The translations under genes were made by a program, and so were the position numbers. Source: Bipolaris cookei (taxonomy: Eukaryota > Ascomycota > Dothideomycetes > Pleosporales > Pleosporaceae). Taken from it: a DNA stretch of 64,000 nt. Under the pieces are notes generated by a model, which saw nothing but the letters and a program-made list of their open reading frames with translations, searched no databases and was not told the DNA's origin. Each line of letters starts with the position of its first letter. Positions within the stretch are counted from its first letter, which is position 1. This document shows positions 1 to 8,991 of the stretch, in pieces. The DNA lies in NCBI GenBank assembly GCA_002286855.1, contig NRSV01000053.1, positions 184,781 through 248,780 on the forward strand. The letters run 5' to 3'.

Positions 1-1173
1 TTAGTAGTAGTTCTTCATGTGGTTGTTAGGATGCTACAGGACGGGAAGTGTGTCACAATACTTTGAACTAAGGCCTAGGAAGGCCAGCCCTCGGGGACCC
101 ATAGGGGACACCTCAAGCTAAAGGATCCACGGTCACGTGTAGAAGAGTATATATAGTCCCGCCTGAACCTTGAGACTCCTTAAGGATTCGTCTTAGTTCA
201 CTCCAAACTCATATATGTTGTGTTCATTTGCGAAATTCCTCATAGAGTGGGTGGTTCCAAAACCCGTGATTCCGTATAAGCTCGGGATTTACTAGTACGT
301 AGGACTCCTAAGGCCATGTTTCGTATCGCTATTCCTCATCTTAACTTAGATTTACTATGAATCTTCTAAGTACTTATCAAAGCTAGTACTATGGCTATTG
401 AGTATATCATATACTTATTAAATATCACATAAATTATATATACATAACTAAGCTCTTGAGCTAGTGATTTTGTTATTATGTAGTAGGTTGTTCTTTGGTA
501 GCTGTCGTTGCTCTGCCATGCAATTTGACAGACTAGGGACTAACAGCAAGCTCTTGCATCAACACATTATAAGCACACATGTATTACACGCTGCGCTTGC
601 TCGTGGATATGACCAAGATACTTTACAAGTGCAATGGCTCGATTGAGTAATTAGCGTATGTATTATACGTGTGTACATTGTAGCTACTTAGTCGAGACCG
701 GTGGGATACCAACACCGCCATCGTCCTAGAAATTTAGCATCGAAAACTCTCTGGATGCAAATGACAGCATCTGCAGTGAAAATACAACATGCTCGAAGTT
801 GCAAAAACCCACCTAATTTGTACGTATTCTCCAGCTCCGTCAAATGCGACATGTATGGGCTGGACCTCGCCGACAGTGACAATCTTAGCTTCGCCTACTA
901 GGGTCTCCGACCCCACAAGAACGGTCCCTGAGAAGCAACGGCGAGATTTGCCCGCCATCACAACACGTAGCATCTCAACACTCGAACAAAGCAATTGGCA
1001 TTTGGCCCATACATCAATTGCTCCTCTTCCTTAACACTTAGTGGTACATATAATCAATTTTGGCATCTCCTTCCGGTAAGTGCAAGAGAACAGGTGCCCC
1101 ACTGAGCATCTGCAGCTCTCTGGACACAGTAGCTAACACTCGACCTCGCCGGTGCAGCTACCCGACATCCACC
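1..1173. other. Intergenic; possible transposon-derived sequence and SND1 promoter/leader
   Basis: No protein-coding gene is visible. Bases 24-470 look like a long terminal repeat end: the stretch begins TGTTAGGATG, has a strong TATA box (TATATATA, about 149-156) and is A+T-rich downstream. No second copy, primer-binding site or convincing target duplication can be shown, so this stays a suspicion. The last 300 bases should contain the SND1 promoter and leader, including a leader intron annotated separately. Confidence 0.4.
1076..1157 (+). other. Predicted 5'-UTR intron of the Tudor-SN gene
   Basis: Donor GTAAGT at 1076, branch-like GCTAAC at 1132-1137 and acceptor CAG ending at 1157 form a standard 82-nt fungal intron, 16 bases before the start codon at 1174. 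The open reading frame reaches upstream to a TTG at 1060, but that extension would cross this intron and lacks an ATG, so it is better read as leader. Confidence 0.6.
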
Positions 1174-3819
1174 ATGAGCAACCTTTTCGAGGCAAAGGTC
1201 AAGAGCGTACTTTCTGGCGATACCGTCGTCCTCCACAACATCAAGGACCCAAAAGCAGAGCGCATACTCAGCCTAGCCTTTGTAACAGCGCCGCGATTGA
1301 GACGAGAGGGAGATGAGCCCTTCGCTTTCGAGTCACGCGACTATCTCCGCCGCCTGCTCGTAGGCAAGGTCGTCCGATTCCAAGTCCTGTACAAGATCCC
1401 CGCAGGCGCGAACCGCGAATATGGCCTCATTGTCACACCGAACAAGGAGATACTACCGCAACAGGCCGTCGCAGCAGGCTGGGTGAAGCTGCGAGACGAC
1501 GCTGGCCGCAAAGAAGACTCGGACGAAGCGGCCAATCTAATTGAGAGACTCCAAGTAGACGAGGCACGCGCCAGGGCAGATTCAAAGGGAATCTGGGCTG
1601 AGACGGGTGGCAGGATCAACGTGGCTTTAGAGCTGAGCGATCCCCACAAGTTTGTTGAACAGAACAAGGGCAAGGACATTGACTCCATTGTCGAAAAGGT
1701 CCTGTCCGGCGACCGTCTCATCGTGCGCCTCCTTCTTTCGCCCACCGAGCATGTGCAAACCATGGTCCTCCTCGCTGGTATCCGTGCACCAGCAACACAA
1801 CGAACGAACCCCTCAGACGGAAAGGTACAACCGGCTGAGCCGTTTGGTGATGAGGCACAACAATTTGTTGAGGCAAGGATGCTCCAACGCGGTGTGCTCG
1901 TTCAGGTACTCGGTACTACACCCAACGGCCAGCTCGTTGCAGACGTCAAGCACCCGACCCAGGGCAGCATCACACCTTTCCTCCTCAAGAATGGTCTCGC
2001 AAAGTGCACTGACCACCACACCACCCTTTTGGGCCAGCAGATGGGTATACTGAGGGGAGCTGAGAAGCAGGCAAAGGAAGGCCGACTGGGTGTGTACAAA
2101 GAACACGTTGCGCCCAAGGTCACCAGGGCGGGCGAGCAAGAAGCCACCGTCAGCCGAATTCAGAGCGCAGACACCCTTTTCCTGCGGAACAAGGCCGGCG
2201 CAGAGAAGCGCATTAACCTCAGCAGTGTCCGTCAACCAAAGCCTACTGATCCCAAGCAATCGCCATGGGTGGCCGAGGCAAAGGAGTTCTTGCGCAAGAA
2301 GCTTATTGGCAAACATGTCAGGTTCCACGTTGATGGAAAGCGGCCGGCCAGCGACGGCTACGATGAGCGAGAGATGTGCACCGTCACCATCCAGGGCAAG
2401 AATGTTGGTCTGATGCTTGTCGAGAACGGCATGGCTTCAGTCATCCGCCACCGACAGGACGACACGGATAGGAGCCCCATTTACGATGACCTCCTACTGG
2501 CTGAGCAAGCTGCACAAGAGGAGAAGAAGGGGCTGTGGTCGGACAAGGCGCCGTCTGTCAAGCAGTACGTCGACTACTCGGAGTCGCTTGAAAAGGCCAA
2601 GCGCCAACTCACCGTACTCTCCCGGCAACGCAAGGTACCCGCGATTGTAGACTTTGTCAAGTCTGGATCGCGTTTCACTGTACTAGTACCACGCGAGAAC
2701 GCAAAACTCACCTTTGTCCTCTCTGGTATTCGTGCGCCTCGGTCTGCGCGTAACGAGAACGAAAAGGGGGAGCCATTTGGCAAGGAGGCACACGAATTCG
2801 CCAACCGACGCTGCCAGCAGCGAGATGTTGAAATCGACGTCGAGGACTGTGACAAGGTTGGTGGTTTCATCGGTACTCTCTACATTAACCGTGAGAACTT
2901 TGCAAAGACGCTAGTCGAGGAGGGCCTCGCAACAGTCCATGCCTACTCCGCGGAAAAGTCTGGAAACGCAAATGAGCTGTTTGCTGCTGAGCAGAGGGCC
3001 AAGGACGCACGCAAGGGCTTGTGGCATGACTATGATCCTTCACAAGAGGACGACGGTGAGGAAGCCGAGGTCGCAGAAGCTACTAATGGCGATGCTGCTC
3101 CATCAGCAAAGGCAGACTACCGCGATGTCATCATCACACATGTCGAGGACGATGGCCGACTTCGACTCCAGCAAATTGATAGCGGCACATCAGCCTTGAC
3201 ATCGTTGATGGACGCCTTTGGCAAGTTTCATCTCAACCCAGCAAACAGCGCAGGCCTGTCTGATGCTCCCAAGGCTGGTGAGTTCGTTGCAGCCAAATTC
3301 ACTGCCGACGATCAGTGGTACCGCGCGCGCATTCGACGCAACGACCGTGAAAACAAAAAGGCCGAGGTTGTGTACATTGACTATGGCAACTCTGAGATAA
3401 TCCCATGGTCACGCCTCCGCCCTCTTTCACAGCCTCAGTTCTTGCCATCAAAGCTCAAGCCACAAGCTGTCGAGGCACAGTTGGCATACATTCAACTTCC
3501 TGGCAACTCTGAGTACCTCCAGGATGCGGTATCGTTCATCTCGCAAGAGACTGCCGACCGCGAGCTCGTTGCCAGAGTCGAGGCAACCGAGAAGGACGGT
3601 ATGCTCTGGGTGACCTTGTACAACCCCAGCCAGAGCAAAGACGGCACCGAGAGCATCAACGCAGACATTCTGAGTGAAGGTCTCGCCATGGTGCCCAAGA
3701 AGCTACGGCCATTTGAGCGCAGTGGCGGAAACATCTTGGCTGCCTTGAAGAAGAAGCAGGATATTGCCAAGGAGGAGCGTCGCGGCCAGTGGGAGTATGG
3801 CGATCTTACCGAGGACTAA
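1174..3819 (+). CDS. SND1: Tudor-SN / SND1 (p100) staphylococcal nuclease domain protein
   Basis: Intronless 881-residue coding region. It has four staphylococcal-nuclease-like repeats (about residues 1-150, 165-305, 315-470 and 500-640), each with the SGD / LAGIRAP-type core and a closing KGLW-type motif, followed by a Tudor domain with a split SN fold (core about 700-760, DQWYRARI and VYIDYGNSE). This order and length are typical of eukaryotic Tudor-SN, an RNA-binding protein linked to transcription, splicing, RNA silencing and stress granules. The ATG at 1174 sits in a strong CATCCACC context and gives the usual MSNLFEAKVKSVLSGDTV start. The protein is probably nuclear and cytoplasmic. Identification is secure; any particular role in this fungus is inference. 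Confidence 0.95.
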   Translation: MSNLFEAKVKSVLSGDTVVLHNIKDPKAERILSLAFVTAPRLRREGDEPFAFESRDYLRRLLVGKVVRFQVLYKIPAGANREYGLIVTPNKEILPQQAVAAGWVKLRDDAGRKEDSDEAANLIERLQVDEARARADSKGIWAETGGRINVALELSDPHKFVEQNKGKDIDSIVEKVLSGDRLIVRLLLSPTEHVQTMVLLAGIRAPATQRTNPSDGKVQPAEPFGDEAQQFVEARMLQRGVLVQVLGTTPNGQLVADVKHPTQGSITPFLLKNGLAKCTDHHTTLLGQQMGILRGAEKQAKEGRLGVYKEHVAPKVTRAGEQEATVSRIQSADTLFLRNKAGAEKRINLSSVRQPKPTDPKQSPWVAEAKEFLRKKLIGKHVRFHVDGKRPASDGYDEREMCTVTIQGKNVGLMLVENGMASVIRHRQDDTDRSPIYDDLLLAEQAAQEEKKGLWSDKAPSVKQYVDYSESLEKAKRQLTVLSRQRKVPAIVDFVKSGSRFTVLVPRENAKLTFVLSGIRAPRSARNENEKGEPFGKEAHEFANRRCQQRDVEIDVEDCDKVGGFIGTLYINRENFAKTLVEEGLATVHAYSAEKSGNANELFAAEQRAKDARKGLWHDYDPSQEDDGEEAEVAEATNGDAAPSAKADYRDVIITHVEDDGRLRLQQIDSGTSALTSLMDAFGKFHLNPANSAGLSDAPKAGEFVAAKFTADDQWYRARIRRNDRENKKAEVVYIDYGNSEIIPWSRLRPLSQPQFLPSKLKPQAVEAQLAYIQLPGNSEYLQDAVSFISQETADRELVARVEATEKDGMLWVTLYNPSQSKDGTESINADILSEGLAMVPKKLRPFERSGGNILAALKKKQDIAKEERRGQWEYGDLTED

Positions 3820-4536
3820 GTTGTTGACTTGTCTTTGATTTGGCATCAGTTGAACCTGGACATGACTTGTATGGGAAAACAAAAGTCGGCATACAGCAGA
3901 ACTGAAAGAAAAGGGTTTGGAAGTATATACTAAAGATGTTGTAGTATTTTAGAAAAAAGTCTATGCATTCGATTACGTTGCGCTATAGTTGCAGGCTGCT
4001 GTTGCTGCTCACATGTTGAAATTTGTTAGTGTCGTCGTGACTATGGCATACCAGCGTGTCAGCGTGTCAGCGTGCCGCGGTAGCAGCTGAGACATTATTA
4101 CTCACTACAGCCTCGCTTTTCACAACAATGACGAATATTGTTTCAGTAGAGATCGCGATAACACTCATGTGTGGCTTCTGTATTAGCATGTCGAATTGTA
4201 TGCATGCACGTCCATCGTTGCCTGAGGCCGTCGCACACTCCGTAGATCAGCCCTGCCGTGGTGGTGGCGCAGGCGGAGAAGGCTGCACTGTGATTGGTGC
4301 CTTGGTGACGGAGATCTTTCCCCCACCATCCAAGGAGCTGAGGCGGTGCCTGTAGGCAACCATTAAATGTACCCTGGTTAGACAGAACACGAGTCTTGCG
4401 CCATGGCAACGGGCCCCAAGGCAGTCGTGTTGCAGGCACCCCTCATGCATCCCCTCACATAGCTAATAATCGCCTTTCCCCCCCTCATCGCGCGTCGCAG
4501 CAGCCTTTGCGACGACTTGCCAGCCCGCTTGTGACT
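3820..4536. other. Intergenic between SND1 and the HeLo-kinase-protease gene
   Basis: Holds the SND1 3' end and the promoter/leader of the next gene. Short open frames on both strands have no recognisable protein features. Nothing else seen. Confidence 0.6.
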
Positions 4537-7500
4537 ATGGAAACGATTAGCAGACTGCCACGGCGCTTGACGCAGCTATACTCAGACACCAAAACCACTT
4601 GCGATGCCGTGGTGGAGCAAGATGCCAAAGACACGCCAGAATCGCACGCGCTGCATCGCAAATTCAGGATCCAAAAGGACAGGCTCATAACATGGGGCGT
4701 CGACTGGAGCGACAACGCCAAAGGAAAGCAGGGCGACATTGACGACAGCGTCGAGGAAGCTGGCATGACAGAGACTGTCACGAGTGTGCTTGGGACAATT
4801 AAGGAGATCCTTGATGAGGCGGAAAGGATGCACCCGGGCGCATCTGCTGCTGGTGTGGGAAAGACATTATCTGGAGAGAAGAGTCGGCCTGACCCGCCCT
4901 CGTGGACGACCGCTGATAAGTCACGTTACGAGGACTTGATCAAGGACCTTACAACTTCCATTGACATACTGTACAACCTGTCCCGCAACCGAAGAAACCA
5001 GAGAAGTCAAGAGCGAGGAAGCAGCCCAGGAAAAGCTGCACCACGATTTCGCCCACACGGCACTGCACCACCAGTGTTCCTATCGCCAGACTACAACGCA
5101 TCTGACCTGACACTCGTAAACCCAGCCACCTTTTCGTCGAATGCTCAGATTCCCCGGTCCAACCTTCCACCAAAACTAGAATACACTGAACTCATTCTGC
5201 CCGACGAGGAACCACCACCATACGAAAGTGTTGGTACCACATCTGTTCGTGTCATTGGCCGCTTACGATCTAGAAACAACCTGCATTCCTGGAAAGCAGA
5301 CAGTGGTAGAGATAAAGAGACCTGTGTCCTCGTAGATTACGCAAGCTACGATCCTGCCTATCGCCTTACCGGAGTTTCGCCATCGACGGAACGTCTCGAG
5401 GCTCTCTTGGGTATACTAACAAAGTTGTATAACAGCCAATCTTTCCACGGCACACTCAAGTGTCTCGGATACGTTGAGGATCCAAGCCAGCCGCGCTTTG
5501 GTTTGGTGTTCGAGTTGCCGAGTTCTGTATATTCAGGACCTCTCGATTCACACAAATCTATAGACGACTTGACGCCAGTTACTCTGCTGAGCGTGCTTCA
5601 GACGGGATCGAAATCCTTGCACAACTCCAACAGCGCGACGCCACCGCTTGAAGACCGCTTTCGTCTGGCCTTTACTCTCGCCTTGACTTTTAGCAAGATC
5701 CATGGCGATAATTTTGTTCACAAAGACGTTAATAGTACTAATATTGTGCTATTCAAGAAGAACAAGCGCCACTCTGCAAACAACCGAGCACTACAGTATT
5801 CACTACGGACTCCTGTCGTCTGCTCATTCGATATCTTTTCCGACTGCAACGTTGAGGCCGCCAATGCGATGCCGACACTAAACATTTACCGTCACCCCGA
5901 GGATCCCAAATGTACTGGCGAAAAACACCCGTACACGCCGAGTTTCGATTTGTATGGCCTGGGCTTAGTACTGCTTGAAGTGGGTCTGTGGCAGCCGCTA
6001 TATGACTTGTGGAAACAAAAGTATACTCTCCGCGATTTCAAACAAAGAATTGAGGATGTGTATATCCGGAGGCTTGCGTCCAAATGCGGAACGGCGTACA
6101 TGCAAGTGGTGCGCGACTGTTTTTGGGCTGCCGATGCAAAGGGTGACGCTGCAGACGTCTACCCAATCTATTCCCGCATCCTTACTAGGCTACAGCGCTG
6201 CTGTATGCTGGACGAATCTGAGCCTGGCTTCGACCTGAAAGACTTGCGGCCTGACGCTGCACTCATGCAACACGCGTCTCCACTAAAGCGCAAGAGTGGC
6301 AGCCAAACTCAGCTTGCGACTGAAGCTCAGCAGAGTCCATCGTATAGAAGCGCAAAGAGATGGGCTTTGGAAAAGGGATCACAGGCGTTGGAGAGGACCA
6401 AGTCTCTGTCAAGAAAATCACCTGACCTTTCACTCGCACGAAACCCATCACGAAGCTCACAACATTCTATCCGAAAGAGCATCTCGGAAAGCCTGCGGAT
6501 GATGAGCCCCAAGCAAGACACACTGGATTTGGAATGGGAACCGAGAGATCCACTTGAAGAATCGGGCACCCTTGTTGCGACGCCACCGAACTCGCAAGAC
6601 CCAAGTGACGCCTCATCGCTGTACCGAGAGCGAGTGGTTACTGCCGCTTCAACGATACAGCGCGCATGGAGACAGTCACGCAAGCCTCCAGGTCAACCAA
6701 TATCTCTCAAAGACTACAAAGAAAAGATTACAATCATCCAGAATGCTTGGCGACAGTCAAAGCAGAAGCGAACGAGCAACACCGTTTCAGCTCTCGTTAC
6801 TGACGGAATCCGCCACTGGCCGCAAGCCACTCTTGGGTATCCAACGCCTGAGCCCGAGATTCAAAGCCGCACGGTAGATTCGAGCGAGAGTTTCGTTACG
6901 TCTTCGATACAGATCGAGACGGAAAATGGACCTATCGCTCGTCCAAGGATGCGCTTGTTTCCCGTCAAGTTCACGCCCGAGATTGTGGAAGAATGGCACT
7001 CAACTATGCTGCCTCGTCTCGAGCGCCTCATCGAGCGTGCACTCAAAGACTCCGAGGAAACCGTCAGCATCGATCTTGTAGCTGTGGGAGAAGTTCTGGA
7101 GAAGGCCAAGCCAACAGTGTTTGTCACTTGCAGTAGTGTTGCAAAGGTTAGGGCTATTCTGGGTCGCCGCTTTCGATACGACGAGAATGTGTATGATTTG
7201 AAAGTCAGAAGGGGCAAGATTAGAAGATCGAAAATGAGTCGCTCGTCGCGTCGTACTCGGTATGTCTTTTGTTCTCGAAACTAGGAGCAAGTGACTGATT
7301 CTTACAGACCTCCTCATCGCTCCATGATGAACACTGATTCGTATGGCGCTGATATGGCTGTCATGAATCCATGGCATCAGCAGCGCCCACTCTGTGGAGC
7401 ATCTATTGGCGCCTTCAATGGACAGCACCTTCCACCAGTTTCATATGGTGGAGTCATTCTAGTCGATGACGAGCCATTGGGTATGAGTGTTCACCACCTG

Positions 7501-8865
7501 CTCGATGCGCCGTCTGATGATGAGAGTGACGGCGGTGAAGACTACGACAGGCCATATCCAAACGAAGCCACATTGTCAAGTGCAGCGAACAACCCCTGGC
7601 TGATGGGTATGGGCACGCAGCCAGGTGTTTACTTGGAGTCAGAGGAGCCTGCTCCTATGTGGGATCTTGAACTATCTGATGATGAGGACCTAAGGAGCGA
7701 AGATGATGAGGTCGATGCCGACTCATTTGACTTTTCCGACAGCGAATTCGAATCCGACGATGAGTCCGCTGAGGGTATGTTGACAAACTTTGCCATACGG
7801 CCATCAAACTAACCAAGGATAGACATGGCTGAGTCTGCCATGTCACGTGCAACTACAGGCGATATCGATGGCATCCTGCCCGGCGAGGGTGAAGAGATCC
7901 GAATTACCCAGCCAGCCCTTGACGACGTAGACCCAGATTTCTTTCCCAACGAAGAAGACCGCGACGACGACCATCTCTCTTCCCACGAACTAGGCCACGT
8001 CCACGCCTCTTCCGGCATCCGCCGCTGGAAGCGCGATGGTATCCTCCACGAAATCGACTGGGCCCTCCTCAAGCTCAAAGAAGACCGTCTCCAACCCTAC
8101 AACATCTGCCAGGGAGGCCGCCGCTTCTGCTTCGGCAACATGACACCCGAACAACGCATCATAGCCTCCAAGCTCAAGCCGCCCGTGGACCGCCGCCAAT
8201 ATACCCCTGAAGAAGATGAGTATCCCAACGGCGTCGCGCCCGCCTCTTCTCTCGGCGGCCTCGCTGTCCACTGCTTCGGCCGCACAACAGGCCTCCAAGG
8301 CGGCATGATCAGCTCTGTCATGTCCGCCGTGCGCATCTACCACCGCAAATCATTTTCCCGCTCCTGGCACGTTGCGGGCGACTTTGGCATCGGCGGCGAC
8401 AGCGGCGCGTGGGTCGTGCAAAACGGCAAACACAAAGTCGTCGGCCACGTCCTTGCTTTTTGCCACAAAAATCGTATCGCGTATATTTGTCCCATGGAGG
8501 TGCTGCTCGAAGATATCAAGCGCACGCTTGGTGCTAAGCGGATTTATCTTCCGGGGTCTATGGAACAGATGTCGTATGCTGCCCGAAAGACACGGCATCA
8601 GCAGCAGCATCAGCAGATTGATGCTGTTGCGGACCTGGGGGACAGAGTGCATGGACTTGGTATTGTGGATTCAGCAGTTGATGTTAGAGAAGCGCTTGCG
8701 TCGGGGCCTCCGAGTGTGAACGCAGGCGGGATATGGACGCATCGATCCCCCTTACTCGCCCGCGCGGCGCAGGATTCAGCGGATAAAGAGGGGAGGAGCG
8801 TAATTCGGAGTAGTATTGTGCGCGTGCCAGAGAATAGGGATGGCGGGATCGAAATGAGTGTTTAG
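4537..8865 (+). CDS. HeLo-like / pseudokinase / IQ / trypsin-like protease fusion protein
   Basis: Three exons (4537-7259, 7308-7774, 7823-8865) joined by two 48-nt GT-AG introns encode 1410 residues. Domains in order: (1) residues 1-140 resemble the middle of a HeLo (HET-s/LopB-type) domain (KDRLITWGVDW, long helices). (2) Residues 240-555 are kinase-like; the catalytic loop reads HKDVNSTN (395-402), no DFG is visible (SFDIFSD in its place), and SFDLYGLGLVLLEVGLW matches the fungal HET-associated kinase-like family, so it is probably a pseudokinase. (3) Two IQ motifs lie near 706 and 732 (IQRAWRQSR, IQNAWRQSK). (4) Residues 930-1310 are an S1-like serine protease with His970/971 (GMSVHHLL), Asp1142 (HEIDWALLKL) and Ser1257 (GIGGDSGAWVV). 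No signal peptide or membrane segment is visible, so the protease is presumably intracellular. I infer a sensor/effector role akin to fungal incompatibility proteins; function is unproven. Confidence 0.85.
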
Positions 8866-8991
8866 GAAATAACTCTCCTCCCCTCTCCTCCCCTCTCCTC
8901 CTTCATTTTTCCTTCTTCTCTTCTTCATATTGTTGATATAGCGCTTTTTTTTTCATAGTATGAGAATCCATTCAACTTTTCATTTCTTTGC
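8866..8991. repeat. CT-rich low-complexity spacer
   Basis: Imperfect repeats of CCTCTCCTCC followed by a T-run separate the convergent 3' ends of the protease fusion gene and the GT34 gene. Probably 3' UTR sequence of both. Confidence 0.5.

Noticed and set aside
1060..1173. Extension of SND1 upstream of its ATG
   Set aside because: The extra 38 codons begin at TTG and span a well-formed GT-AG intron; the conserved family start is the ATG at 1174.
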